Positions 18,088 through 27,238 of a DNA stretch of 48,875 nt are shown here, in pieces. Location of the stretch: positions 1-48,875 of the forward strand of contig URGC01000002.1 in NCBI GenBank assembly GCA_900547255.1, given 5' to 3'. Each line of letters opens with the position of its first letter. Position 1 is the stretch's first letter. The position numbers were made by a program, and so were the translations under genes. The stretch comes from an uncultured Eubacterium sp. (GTDB taxonomy: Bacteria > Bacillota > Clostridia > Lachnospirales > Lachnospiraceae). Below the pieces are notes generated by a model. It had not been told where the DNA came from. It was given only the letters and a program-made list of their open reading frames with translations, and did no database searches.

Positions 18088-18507
18088 CTATATAATAACA
18101 GCTCCATCAATATTGGTATATATATTCTCGTCATTATTAGTAGAATCCATCGCTGTAACAACAGTTCTGTTCTCTGTATTAACAATGAACGCAAGATTAT
18201 CAAGGATTACCAATGATTCCTTGATACCTTTTAAACCAGCCTTCTGAGTTCCTTCATTAAGACGTGTCATCTGCTCATCTGACAGTTGAATATCTCTCTG
18301 TCTAAGCCTTGCATCAGCATGTTTTGAAAATCTGACACCATCAGACTGCTCTGTCTTATCTGCTGCCTTAATGCTTTCCTTGGTCTGTCTAAGAATATCC
18401 TGAAAAGAAACATCAGATGTCCCGCTGGATTCACGATTAATATTACCATTCAGCGAACTTGCTGCCTGCTGGATAGATGTATATCCACCCATCATGATAT
18501 TATTCAT
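18088..18507 (-). CDS. Flagellar operon protein of the TIGR02530 type
   Basis: A 139-residue protein with the conserved block VRFSKHADARLRQRDIQLSD and the C-terminal DNLAFIVNTENRTVVTAMD typical of the small 'flagellar operon protein' family found between flgD and flgE in many Firmicutes. The function is not firmly known; a link to hook assembly is inferred from position. I place the start at the ATG at 18507, six bases after AAGAGGTG. The upstream in-frame GTG overlaps that site and is unlikely. Confidence 0.85.
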   Translation of the reverse strand: MNNIMMGGYTSIQQAASSLNGNINRESSGTSDVSFQDILRQTKESIKAADKTEQSDGVRFSKHADARLRQRDIQLSDEQMTRLNEGTQKAGLKGIKESLVILDNLAFIVNTENRTVVTAMDSTNNDENIYTNIDGAVII

Positions 18508-18577
18508 AAGCGACACCTCTTTTCCATATAACTTTACACCTATATATCGGCATATTCAACAAGAAATTGAACAGAAA

Positions 18578-19156
18578 TTACTCTTTTCCAGAATCCTCAG
18601 TCTTATCTTCTGTTTTTTCTTCTGTCTTATCAGTGCTGTCAGTTTTATTGTCTGTTCCTGTTGTACTTCCAGTAGTACTGCCGCTGCCTGTTGTACTACC
18701 TGTTGTTGAGCCCTTTAAAAGCTTCTTGTAGTAATCATCATCAAGAACTCTGTCAAGATCTTCAATATCATACAGTTTATCGTCAATTCTAAGATAAATT
18801 GTACCATCAATCTTTTCCCAGCTCTGGACTTTACCTGCTACAAGCTGTGTGGCATCAATACCGCTCTGTACAATTACATACTTTCCAACAAGATTAGAAG
18901 CTGTCTGTTGCTGGACTCTTTCGTTCATTGAAGTAGTAGCTGATACCTGTGTGAAAGTAGCCATCTGTGCAATATACTGTGTATTATCTGTTGGTTCAAG
19001 CGGATCCTGATACTGCATCTGTGCAGCAAGAAGCTTTAAGAAATCATTAACATCCAGATCCGAATTATTCTTCTTAGTATTTTTATTAAGAGAACTTACA
19101 TTACTATAGCTGTCAGAATCCTGGATTTTGCCATCTACGACATTAGAAGTTACCAT
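18578..19156 (-). CDS. flgD: Flagellar hook capping protein FlgD
   Basis: FlgD caps the growing hook and is shed when the hook is complete. The 192-residue protein has the conserved N-terminal domain (about 33-90) with DVNDFLKLLAAQMQYQDPLE and NTQYIAQMATFTQ. A short region after it (93-145) resembles the small FlgD Tudor-type fold (AGKVQSW...). The last 44 residues are a low-complexity Gly/Ser/Thr then Lys/Thr/Asp/Glu tail. The fuller FnIII domain of Gram-negative FlgD is absent, as in other clostridia. The start follows AAGGAGGCATAAT. Confidence 0.93.
   Translation of the reverse strand: MVTSNVVDGKIQDSDSYSNVSSLNKNTKKNNSDLDVNDFLKLLAAQMQYQDPLEPTDNTQYIAQMATFTQVSATTSMNERVQQQTASNLVGKYVIVQSGIDATQLVAGKVQSWEKIDGTIYLRIDDKLYDIEDLDRVLDDDYYKKLLKGSTTGSTTGSGSTTGSTTGTDNKTDSTDKTEEKTEDKTEDSGKE
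18581..18712 (-). repeat. Low-complexity repeats encoding the FlgD tail
   Basis: Short repeats encode GSTT-type units followed by KTED-type units (FlgD residues 149-192). The DNA shows repeated AGTAGTACTGCC/TGTTGTACTACC-like units. All are in frame. Confidence 0.7.
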
Positions 19157-19182
19157 ATTATGCCTCCTTTGCTAATTTAATA

Positions 19183-20574
19183 CTATGCTGTGTATTCAAC
19201 ACTGCTGTTTTCATTGTAATTAACTACAGGCTCTTCCTCTTCTTCATCATCAGAGTAATCAAAGCCATCAAGTCTTATTCTTCTTGATGTTTTCTTTGCC
19301 TGTTCCTGCTTCTGTCCATCAAACTGCTGATTAGAATCAAATGCATTAGTCTGTACTGCAATCTCTACAGCATCAACCTTAATACCCTGGCTCTCAATAT
19401 TCTCCTTAAGAGTAATAACCTGACTCTCAAGTGCTTTTCTGACCTGTTCATTCTCTGCAGATATCTGTGCTGTAACAACACCTTCCCTTACAGATACAAG
19501 TAAATTAACCTTGCCAAGATTCTGTGGATTAAGCTGTATCTCCATGCTCTTTAACTCTGATGTTGAATTAAGCTTAATTGATTCAACAATCTGGTCAACA
19601 ACATCAGCCGGATTAACTCTGTAATCTACATTGTCAAATGCTGCTTCAAAACTCTGCTGGATATCATTAACGATATTATTACCTGCAGGTATCGCTGCAT
19701 TCTCACCCTTTACAGAGTCATTGCTTCTGCCATATGTGTTATTGCTCCTGCCATCATCAGTTCCTGTCTTGCCCTGACTGTCATCATTATTCACAACAAG
19801 CTTCTTTGCAATCACATCGCTCATAGATACATCTTTCGCATCAGCATTATCTGCCACTGCTGTATCAGAGGCTGCCTGACTTACATCATCAGTGTTCTTT
19901 GCCAATGTCACAGTCTCATCCTCTGTAGCTGCCACTGCAGCTCCTGAGGATGCATTCTCAATAAATTCTTTGATAGCCTCAACTGGCATGTCCAATTCAG
20001 ATGAAAGACCAGCTAATTCATTATCAAGCGCACCTAAAACATTCATAAGGTTTGCTGAGAGATTCTCATCAGTTACAATAGCTATTGCATCCTGGCTTCC
20101 AGTAACCTCAACAACGAGCTGGGTTATATTAGCAGGAATAAGCAAATCTGCCATAGTAAGTCCAAGTGTCTCCATAGCTTCTTTGAGCTGTTCATCAGTT
20201 ACATCAAAGTCTTTCTTGATTTCATCATAAATCTTGCTTCCTGCATCATCAATCTTATCAGATACTGTATCTTTGTTATCAGCTTTGGATGTATTGTCAG
20301 CTTTAACATCTTTAGTCTTAGATGAATTGTCAGTCTTAACATTATCAGTTGATGTATCTTTTACACTTGTCTTAGAATCTGTATCTGACTTCTTAGCAGT
20401 TGTAATATTCATCGCTGATGAATTATTCTTATTAGTGCCTGACATATTGTTAGCAACTGACTTGGATAATACTGCTGAAAAATCTGTGCCAGAACCATTA
20501 GACTTTGTTGTCTGGTTAACACCAGTATCCTGTGCAGGTATGCTTGCTGTTCCTGTTATTGCGGAACTTACCAT
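19183..20574 (-). CDS. fliK: Flagellar hook-length control protein FliK
   Basis: FliK measures hook length and triggers the export switch through FlhB. The 463-residue protein has a long Ser/Asp/Lys-rich, mostly disordered N-terminal part and the conserved C-terminal Flg_hook domain (about 335-420). That domain carries LKSMEIQLNPQNLGKVNL, the stretch that defines the family, and the ALESQVITLKENIESQGI helix. A short acidic tail follows. The start follows AAAGGAGACAGACAAG. Position between ylxF and flgD matches B. subtilis. Confidence 0.93.
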   Translation of the reverse strand: MVSSAITGTASIPAQDTGVNQTTKSNGSGTDFSAVLSKSVANNMSGTNKNNSSAMNITTAKKSDTDSKTSVKDTSTDNVKTDNSSKTKDVKADNTSKADNKDTVSDKIDDAGSKIYDEIKKDFDVTDEQLKEAMETLGLTMADLLIPANITQLVVEVTGSQDAIAIVTDENLSANLMNVLGALDNELAGLSSELDMPVEAIKEFIENASSGAAVAATEDETVTLAKNTDDVSQAASDTAVADNADAKDVSMSDVIAKKLVVNNDDSQGKTGTDDGRSNNTYGRSNDSVKGENAAIPAGNNIVNDIQQSFEAAFDNVDYRVNPADVVDQIVESIKLNSTSELKSMEIQLNPQNLGKVNLLVSVREGVVTAQISAENEQVRKALESQVITLKENIESQGIKVDAVEIAVQTNAFDSNQQFDGQKQEQAKKTSRRIRLDGFDYSDDEEEEEPVVNYNENSSVEYTA

Positions 20575-20604
20575 CTTGTCTGTCTCCTTTCATAATAATT
20601 ATAG

Positions 20605-20636
20605 TTGATAGAAATATGCCTAGATATCCCTATCAA
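20605..20636 (-). other. Inverted repeat in the ylxF-fliK spacer (fliK leader side)
   Basis: Arms TTGATAG and CTATCAA flank an 18-base centre that contains a further ATAT/ATAT pairing, giving a hairpin of about 11 bp with an internal loop. It lies just upstream of fliK on the minus strand; no T-run follows. Confidence 0.45.
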
Positions 20637-20644
20637 ATAAAATA

Positions 20645-20679
20645 TCGGAAAAAGCCAGAAAAACTTTAGCTTTTTCCGA
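20645..20679 (-). terminator. Hairpin with T-rich tail between ylxF and fliK
   Basis: An 11-bp perfect stem (arms 20645-20655 and 20669-20679, 13-base loop) is followed on the minus strand by TATTTTATTT. It could be a partial terminator or attenuator between ylxF and fliK, or an mRNA-stabilising element. Confidence 0.6.
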
Positions 20680-20708
20680 ATATTTCTAACATATTAATCT
20701 GATAAAAT

Positions 20709-21479
20709 CTAATTAACCTTTGATGGGAACATGATTACAGTAAGCTTAGCAGCATACACTGGATCCATCTCCTGCATAATTGCTGACCTCTGCTTAGGTG
20801 TCATGCACATAAGTATTCTTGTTACAACATATGCATCACCTGTCATCTCTTCCATAACAGCCGCAGCCTTATCTGCATCCATCTTAGAATAAGTTGTTGC
20901 CCAGTCCTGAACCTGCTTAGAGAACTGTAAACGCTCTGTTACTTCCTTATAAATCTTAGCTGCGTTATCTGGATATATTGATTCATACCATGACTTATAC
21001 TCAGATATATCAGGAGCATTGTCATTGAATACGACCTGCTTGTCAAATTCTTCCTTCTGCTTTAAGAAATCTTCCTGATTATCCTCATATACTTTAAGTC
21101 TGGCAACCTCTGCCTGAAGCTGTGCTATCTGGTCAGATGATGAATTATCATTGTTCTGATAATTAGCAACCTCACCCTCAAGTTCTTTAATTCTGTCTAT
21201 CGCTTCTGCAAGGCTCTTATACTTGTATCCAGTCTCCTCCATAAGCTCTTCATCGCTCATCTCAGGAAGCACCTTGTTAACAACCGGTACATTTTTAAGA
21301 ACAGGTCTTAACATAGAACCTATTCCGCCAACATCCATCTTAATCAGAAGTGCGAATATAACAAGCCATACAACGATTATAACTAACGCCAGCAAAAAGC
21401 TGACAAAGCCATTGCCTTTTTCTTCGTCATCATTTTTTTCGAGATCTAATTCGTCCTCAGACTTCTTCTTCTTAGCCAT
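20709..21479 (-). CDS. ylxF: YlxF/MotE-family protein with MgtE-type N domain
   Basis: A 256-residue membrane-anchored protein in the position of B. subtilis ylxF, between fliJ and fliK. A charged N-terminus rich in Lys/Asp/Glu precedes one membrane helix (about 23-45). A coiled coil follows (about 85-140), then a C-terminal MgtE_N-like helical domain (about 175-255) with SKMDADKAAAVMEEMTG and MTPKQRSAIMQEMDP. Proteins of this layout include MotE, a chaperone-like factor for a motility protein in alphaproteobacteria. The exact role in Firmicutes is not established. The ATG at 21479 is preferred because GGAG lies six bases before it. Confidence 0.88.
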   Translation of the reverse strand: MAKKKKSEDELDLEKNDDEEKGNGFVSFLLALVIIVVWLVIFALLIKMDVGGIGSMLRPVLKNVPVVNKVLPEMSDEELMEETGYKYKSLAEAIDRIKELEGEVANYQNNDNSSSDQIAQLQAEVARLKVYEDNQEDFLKQKEEFDKQVVFNDNAPDISEYKSWYESIYPDNAAKIYKEVTERLQFSKQVQDWATTYSKMDADKAAAVMEEMTGDAYVVTRILMCMTPKQRSAIMQEMDPVYAAKLTVIMFPSKVN

Positions 21480-21497
21480 CCCTGTCTCCATTTCTCA

Positions 21498-21953
21498 TCA
21501 ATCAGTGTTTTTTCCTTTATCATTATAGGTAAAACTTACCAATTGGTCAATTTCCTTCTTTTCCTCATTGTTAAGTTCCATCTTGAACTCTTCAAATGCT
21601 TTTTCTTTTAATTTCTCATGTATCTTTCTGTCTTTCACAGCTTCATTGAGCTGTTCGCGTACCTTTTCAAGATTTCTCTCGGCAATTCTTAGCTTAACAG
21701 CCTGCTGCTTCATCATCTCTTCAATTGCTTTGACTGATTCGCCGCCAATCTTTAGCTGTACAACATCTACCTTGCCAAGAGATTTCTTCCTGATATCTTC
21801 CTGGTACTGCTGTCTTCTATTAACAAGCTGCGCCAGCTTTTCTTCCTCTGTCCTGACAAGATTCATTGCAGTGGCAAATTCTGTCTTTGCCTGTGTCTCC
21901 AGCCTTATCTTTATATCAAGTACGTTCTGAAGACGATACACAAATTTTGCCAT
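21498..21953 (-). CDS. fliJ: Flagellar export chaperone FliJ
   Basis: FliJ is the coiled-coil stalk of the export ATPase FliI and links it to FlhA. The 151-residue protein is almost entirely helical and charged, with start FVYRLQNVLDIKIRLETQAK typical of the family. The start follows AAGGAGGTCGACTTCTT. It sits between fliI and ylxF in the standard order. Confidence 0.94.
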   Translation of the reverse strand: MAKFVYRLQNVLDIKIRLETQAKTEFATAMNLVRTEEEKLAQLVNRRQQYQEDIRKKSLGKVDVVQLKIGGESVKAIEEMMKQQAVKLRIAERNLEKVREQLNEAVKDRKIHEKLKEKAFEEFKMELNNEEKKEIDQLVSFTYNDKGKNTD

Positions 21954-21984
21954 AAGAAGTCGACCTCCTTAAATAACCAGACTT

Positions 21985-23307
21985 TTACTCTTCATCATAA
22001 TCTGCAAATATATCATAGAGCATACGAAGTTCCTCATCAAATGTAAACTTCTCATCTGTCTGTTGCATAAGAAATGCATTAACTGCATCTATCTTAGAAA
22101 TCGCATAATCAATATTCTTATTGCTGCCTTTCTTATAAGCTCCGATATTAATAAGGTCTTCCGCCTCATTATATGTAGCAAGAACGTTCTTAAGACGGCC
22201 TGCCATCTTCTTATGTTCTTTGCTCGCAATCTGTCCCATGCATCTTGATATACTCTGGAGTACATCAATAGCCGGATAGTGATTCTTATGTCCAAGCTTT
22301 CGTGAAAGCATTATATGTCCATCAAGGATACTTCGTGCAGTATCTGTTATTGGTTCGTTAAAGTCATCACCATCAACAAGGACTGTATACAATCCTGTTA
22401 TAGAACCTTTTTCCGACATACCTGCACGTTCAAGCAGTTTAGGCATCTCACTGTATACGCTAGGTGGATATCCTCTTGTAACTGGCGGTTCGCCAGAGGC
22501 AAGTCCAATCTCTCGCTGTGCCATGGAAAAACGTGTAAGTGAATCCATCATCAGCAGTACATCCTTGCCCTGATCCCTGAAATACTCAGCAATCGCTGTA
22601 GCTGTCTTGGCTGCTTTGTTACGGATAAGTGCCGGCTTGTCTGAAGTTGCCACAACAAGGACACTTCGTTTCATGCCTTCCTCACCAAGGTCTCGTTCAA
22701 CGAACTCTCTTACTTCTCGTCCACGCTCTCCAATAAGAGCTATAACATTGATATCCGCTTTCGTGTTACGCGCAAACATACCCATAAGAGTACTCTTGCC
22801 AACACCACTACCAGCAAATATTCCGATTCGCTGTCCCTTACCAACAGTTAAAAGTCCATCTACAGCCTTAACTCCCAGTGGAAGCACTTCGCTTATTATG
22901 ACTCTTGACATAGGATCTGGTGGTTCAGCTTCAACTGAATATTCCTCAGTAAGTCCAAGGTCTGTTCCATCCACCGGATTGCCAAGTCCGTCAAGCGTAT
23001 GTCCAAGAATTCCAAATCCAACCTTTACACCTAATGGCTTGCCAGTATTCTCCACAACGCATCCCAGGCCGATTCCATCCACATTATCAAATGGCATCAG
23101 CAATACAACTGATTCCCTGAATCCAACGACCTCTGCGTTAACAACCTGTTTCTTATCTGCCGAATATATCTTACATAAATCATTAAGCTTGGCATCAGGT
23201 CCTATAGACTCTACTGTAAGTCCGACTATCTTAGAAACCTTTCCAAGCTTTTTGTAGAAAGTTTCCTGCATCAGTTCCTGATATTTAGTTTTATCAATAT
23301 CAAACAC
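21985..23307 (-). CDS. fliI: Flagellar protein-export ATPase FliI
   Basis: FliI is the hexameric ATPase of the flagellar export system, related to the beta subunit of F1. The 440-residue protein has the Walker A motif GSGVGKST at 166-173, Walker B at LLMMDSLTR, and the family stretch SGEPPVTRGYPPSVYSEMPK. The start is a GTG at 23307, eight bases after GGGAGGAAG. The gene follows fliH with a short gap and precedes fliJ. Confidence 0.97.
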   Translation of the reverse strand: MFDIDKTKYQELMQETFYKKLGKVSKIVGLTVESIGPDAKLNDLCKIYSADKKQVVNAEVVGFRESVVLLMPFDNVDGIGLGCVVENTGKPLGVKVGFGILGHTLDGLGNPVDGTDLGLTEEYSVEAEPPDPMSRVIISEVLPLGVKAVDGLLTVGKGQRIGIFAGSGVGKSTLMGMFARNTKADINVIALIGERGREVREFVERDLGEEGMKRSVLVVATSDKPALIRNKAAKTATAIAEYFRDQGKDVLLMMDSLTRFSMAQREIGLASGEPPVTRGYPPSVYSEMPKLLERAGMSEKGSITGLYTVLVDGDDFNEPITDTARSILDGHIMLSRKLGHKNHYPAIDVLQSISRCMGQIASKEHKKMAGRLKNVLATYNEAEDLINIGAYKKGSNKNIDYAISKIDAVNAFLMQQTDEKFTFDEELRMLYDIFADYDEE

Positions 23308-23347
23308 CGTAACTTCCTCCCTACAGTTTCATTAGTTCATATCAAAA

Positions 23348-24187
23348 TTATCTCATGCAGCTAAGCATCTTGATTTTTTTTATAAGATTATCCATCTCAA
23401 CATCAAGGCTACAATCGAACACAGCACCATCTGTCTCTATAATGCACTGATTCTGTTCAAGTGAGACATCCTCAGAAACCTCTATATCAATCTCTTTATC
23501 AACATGGCAGCTTATCTTGCCCTGATTAGATGATACATAATCATAATCAGCAGGAGATACCTTTATGACATATTCATGATTCTTGTCAGCACCACTTAAT
23601 GCATTGTCTATAAGGTGCATAAGAATATCATGGTTATCAACTGCTTCAGAAGATATAACTGACTTGAATACCTGTGTCAGAACATCAACAAGCTGTGGCT
23701 CTATATTGTTATTCTTCTCAATATATTCCGACTCAAGCTGGTTAAATCTCTGTGTGTATTCATCCTCTAACTGCTTCCTGCTCTGTTCTATCTCCTCAGA
23801 GGCCTTCTGCATTCCGTCATTATATCCCTGCTCATTCGCCTGATTATATGTCTGCTGTGCATTCTCCTCAGCACTCTTTATAATCTCATCTGCCTGTTCA
23901 TGTGCCGATGCTATTATATTCTCAGCTTCCTCATTAACCTCAGCCACCTTGGTCGTAGCCTGCTCAGGGTTTACTGCTTCCGCAGATGCAGCACCCTCTT
24001 CGTCCGGGTCTGTCACTAACTGCTCAACAACATCTGCTGTCAGTCCGTGAACAAATCCATCTGAATCAACATTACTCTTGTCATTTGATTCCACTATGCT
24101 TTGCAGCTTTGCCTTGATAATCTCATTATAATCAATAACACGCTCTTCCTTGCTTACAGTAGAACCTCTTTTAAGTAGATTAGACAA
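23348..24187 (-). CDS. fliH: Flagellar assembly protein FliH
   Basis: FliH is the peripheral stalk and negative regulator of FliI. The 279-residue protein has a long Glu/Gln/Ala-rich coiled coil (about 85-170) and a C-terminal FliH/V-ATPase E-like domain with HEYVIKVSPADYDYV and the closing ECxIETDGAVFDCSLD-type motif (here QCIIETDGAVFDCSLD). The start is a TTG at 24187 that overlaps the fliG end by eight bases. GGAGGTGA lies eight bases before it, inside fliG, so TTG is well supported. Confidence 0.92.
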   Translation of the reverse strand: MSNLLKRGSTVSKEERVIDYNEIIKAKLQSIVESNDKSNVDSDGFVHGLTADVVEQLVTDPDEEGAASAEAVNPEQATTKVAEVNEEAENIIASAHEQADEIIKSAEENAQQTYNQANEQGYNDGMQKASEEIEQSRKQLEDEYTQRFNQLESEYIEKNNNIEPQLVDVLTQVFKSVISSEAVDNHDILMHLIDNALSGADKNHEYVIKVSPADYDYVSSNQGKISCHVDKEIDIEVSEDVSLEQNQCIIETDGAVFDCSLDVEMDNLIKKIKMLSCMR

Positions 24188-25205
24188 TTATCTCGTCACC
24201 TCCACCTCTAGCAATAACAATCTCTGCTGAATCTTCAAGCTTTCTGATAATATTAACAATCTTCTGCTGAGCTTCCTCAACATCCTTCATACGTACAGGG
24301 CCCATGAATTCCATATCTTCCTTAATCATAACAGCAAGACGGCTTGAAAGGTTATTAAGAATAACATTCTGAACCTCTTCTGTTGCACCCTTAAGGGCAA
24401 GAGCAAGGTCACTGTTATCAACATCTCTAAGAACACGCTGGATAGCTCTGTCGTCGAGAGAAAGAATATCCTCGAATACGAACATCTTCTTTCTGATCTC
24501 ATCTGCAAGCTCTGGCTCTTCAACCTCAAGAGTTTCCATAATATGCTTCTCTGTTCCTCTGTCTACAGAGTTCAAGATGCTTACGATAGCATCTACGCCG
24601 CCGACAATAGTGTAATCCTGATTAACAAGTGATGAAAGCTTTCTTTCAAGTACCTTTTCAACCTGCTTGATAACATCTGGTGATGTTCTGTCCATCTGTG
24701 CAATTCTCTTAGCAACATCTGCCTGCTTTTCAGGCGGAAGTGAAGATATAACCATTGATGACTGTGCAGCAGGAAGATACGACAATATAAGTGCGATTGT
24801 CTGTGGATGCTCGTCCTGTATGAAGTTCAAAAGCTGGCTTGGATCTGTCTTTCTGATAAACTCGAAAGGTCTTACCTGCAAGCTTGCTGTCAGCTTGCCA
24901 ATAACACTCTTAGCCTTCTCCTCACCAAGGGCTTTCTCAAGCAATTCCTTAGCGTATCCGATACCACCCTCTGCAATATACTGCTGGGCAAGACACACCT
25001 CATAGAATTCATTCAAAACCTTCTCTTTGGTCTGTGGAGATACGCTGCTTGTATTAGCAATCTCAAGTGTAAGCTGCTCTATCTCTTCTTCTTTTAAATG
25101 CTTAAATATCTGAGCAGATTTCTCTGGTCCTAAAGTGATAAGCAGAGTTGCAGCCTTCTCAACTCCATCCATCTCTCTCTCTGATCCTGATGATTGTTTA
25201 GCCAT
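24180..25205 (-). CDS. fliG: Flagellar motor switch protein FliG
   Basis: FliG is the rotor protein on which the stator acts. The 341-residue protein has the N-terminal FliF-binding domain (about 10-100, KAATLLITLGPEKSAQIFKH), a middle domain with the EHPQTIALILSYL motif, and the C-terminal torque domain (about 240-335). The torque domain carries the charged helix DDRAIQRVLRDVD and the ending MGPVRMKDVEEAQQKIV. Length is normal. The stop overlaps fliH. Confidence 0.97.
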   Translation of the reverse strand: MAKQSSGSEREMDGVEKAATLLITLGPEKSAQIFKHLKEEEIEQLTLEIANTSSVSPQTKEKVLNEFYEVCLAQQYIAEGGIGYAKELLEKALGEEKAKSVIGKLTASLQVRPFEFIRKTDPSQLLNFIQDEHPQTIALILSYLPAAQSSMVISSLPPEKQADVAKRIAQMDRTSPDVIKQVEKVLERKLSSLVNQDYTIVGGVDAIVSILNSVDRGTEKHIMETLEVEEPELADEIRKKMFVFEDILSLDDRAIQRVLRDVDNSDLALALKGATEEVQNVILNNLSSRLAVMIKEDMEFMGPVRMKDVEEAQQKIVNIIRKLEDSAEIVIARGGGDEIIV

Positions 25206-25222
25206 ATGTAATCACGCCTTTC

Positions 25223-26836
25223 CTAATCCCATCCTTCATTGAGCCAGTTACGAAGCAACAATGCAACTGCTTCCGGATTCTCATCCACAAATTTCTCAAT
25301 AGCCTTTCTGGTCTCTGACTTCTCCTGCATGTCGATATCATCAACCGCTGGCTGTTTCTCTCTTGTAGTAGCAAGCATCTCTTCAACAGACAGCTCTGGT
25401 TCTGTCTCGTTGACTGTAAGAGGTACTGCACTTCTGATAACAACGAATACAAGTATTCCTAATATAACTACAGCAAGTAAAATCTGTAACCAGAATGTTA
25501 CATTGCTTAAGATATTGCCGCTTGCCTTGTCCTGGAAATATGGTCTCTGGTATGCAACAACTGATATATTACCAGCCGCAACGCCAGTTCCCACTGCTAT
25601 ATTATCTATAACTGTCTGGTCAACAGTAAGTGTTGTTGTCTCTGCATTCTGTGCCTTGAATTCATCCCATGTCATATTATCAAGATATCCAAGGTCTTTG
25701 CAGTTCTGCTCCTCGTATACAACATTCTTGATAAGTGTAACAGCAAGAGTTGATGTGTCACGCACAATCTCTCCTGGTTCCTTAACTGTGGTTGTTACAA
25801 GTGAATTAGGAAGATACTCATACTTAGTTACATTGTATGTTGAAGTACTTGAATTGCCATTCTGTACGTTATATGTAGTATCATCACTATTAGATGTTGT
25901 TCCCGGTGTTCCACTTGCTCCAGAAGCACCTGTTGATGACTCAACATATGATGAACCAAATATCGCCTGTTCATCACCCTGTGTAGAATACTCTGTTGCT
26001 ATTGTTGTAACAGCATCCCAGTCCATATCAAAGTTCAATGTAAGATATACATCATCATACATGCCAGATGCCAGAAGTCCCTGCTTCAATGAATTCTTAG
26101 TTGTTGTCTCTATCTGGTTCTTATATTTAAGCTTGCCAGTATAGCTGACACCTGAATTAGTTGATGCATTGCTTGGGCCTGAGAATAATGTATTACCCTT
26201 AGTATCAACAACTGTAATATTATTAGTTGTGCCATTGCCAACTGCTGTTGCAAGATAATTAGCAATAGTCTCCGCATAATCGTCACTAATAGTCTTGGAA
26301 GTTTCAAGACATGCACTTACTGATGCCTCTGATGTTGTGGCATAGAATGAATTGCTTGAATCTTCCATCTGTACTGTGATAGATGCATTCTTTATTCCAT
26401 CCATATTTTCAAGGTCATCTTTTAACTTGGTCTCAAGATAATGTGCATACATCTTGCTTCTGTCAGACTCTGTTGTTGTAAAGCTGCTGTTCATGGCATC
26501 CGCAAAAGTATAACCCGCAGGCTGTATATCATTGGATGCAATCAGCATCTTCGCATTAGTAAGGTCTGATTTGTTAACCTGTACTGTAAGAGAGCCATCG
26601 GAAACCTTATAATTAATATTGTTGCTTGTGAGCAGTGTTGTAACACTGTTCATCTCTTTGTAATCTTCACATACGCGTAATGTTTCGTATGTTGGTCTTG
26701 ATGCAACAAATGCTATAATGCCTATCGCCACCACTACCACAGCGGCAGAACTTATAATAATCACCCTCTGCTTGGCTGTCCAACTTTTCCATATCTCAAT
26801 TATTTTATTAATAACTGCTCTAAAACGCTCAGCCAT
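25223..26836 (-). CDS. fliF: Flagellar MS-ring protein FliF
   Basis: FliF builds the membrane ring on which the rest of the basal body assembles. The 537-residue protein has two membrane helices (about 22-44 and 440-460). Between them lie the YscJ-type domain, with TYETLRVCEDYKEMNSVTTL and the ARVHL-like region replaced by ASITVQMED, and a Ser/Thr/Gly-rich loop (about 290-320). The C-terminal cytoplasmic tail that binds FliG ends in PEAVALLLRNWLNEGWD. The start lies behind AAGGAG, which overlaps the fliE stop. Confidence 0.96.
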   Translation of the reverse strand: MAERFRAVINKIIEIWKSWTAKQRVIIISSAAVVVVAIGIIAFVASRPTYETLRVCEDYKEMNSVTTLLTSNNINYKVSDGSLTVQVNKSDLTNAKMLIASNDIQPAGYTFADAMNSSFTTTESDRSKMYAHYLETKLKDDLENMDGIKNASITVQMEDSSNSFYATTSEASVSACLETSKTISDDYAETIANYLATAVGNGTTNNITVVDTKGNTLFSGPSNASTNSGVSYTGKLKYKNQIETTTKNSLKQGLLASGMYDDVYLTLNFDMDWDAVTTIATEYSTQGDEQAIFGSSYVESSTGASGASGTPGTTSNSDDTTYNVQNGNSSTSTYNVTKYEYLPNSLVTTTVKEPGEIVRDTSTLAVTLIKNVVYEEQNCKDLGYLDNMTWDEFKAQNAETTTLTVDQTVIDNIAVGTGVAAGNISVVAYQRPYFQDKASGNILSNVTFWLQILLAVVILGILVFVVIRSAVPLTVNETEPELSVEEMLATTREKQPAVDDIDMQEKSETRKAIEKFVDENPEAVALLLRNWLNEGWD

Positions 26837-26852
26837 CGTAATTTAATACTCC

Positions 26853-27191
26853 TTAAATCTGCATATTCATAATCTCTTTGTAAGCTTCTAATGCCTTATC
26901 TCTTACTGCAACTGTAAACTGCAATGCTATATTAGCCTGCTGCTGGTAAACTCCAAGTTCATGTGTGTTAGTCATGTTGCCAAGAGCATAATCAATCTCA
27001 GCCTGCTGAGCCTGCTGAATATAGTCATTAGTACTATTAAGCAGTCCTGATACTGAATTAAAGATTGAATCGAATGTCTCATCTCCAGTATTAGTTTCAC
27101 CTACATTCTTAGCAGCGGACTGCTGCATTGCGCTTGTAACCTTGCTTACATAATCTGTTCCAAGATTACTGACTGCCTGTGTTATATTCAT
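26853..27191 (-). CDS. fliE: Flagellar hook-basal body protein FliE
   Basis: FliE joins the MS ring to the rod and is the first export substrate. The 112-residue protein has the conserved C-terminal half with QQANIALQFTVAVRDKALEA and KEIMNMQI. The start ATG follows AGAGGTAATATAG. It is third in the operon as in B. subtilis. Confidence 0.95.
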   Translation of the reverse strand: MNITQAVSNLGTDYVSKVTSAMQQSAAKNVGETNTGDETFDSIFNSVSGLLNSTNDYIQQAQQAEIDYALGNMTNTHELGVYQQQANIALQFTVAVRDKALEAYKEIMNMQI

Positions 27192-27238
27192 CTATATTAC
27201 CTCTTTCACTGTATTGTTTCCGTTCATATTATACTGCA

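Noticed and set aside
25239..26144. A 301-codon plus-strand open frame antisense to fliF.
   Set aside because: No family resemblance, a Ser/Thr/Val-rich composition typical of antisense frames, and fliF on the other strand is certain.
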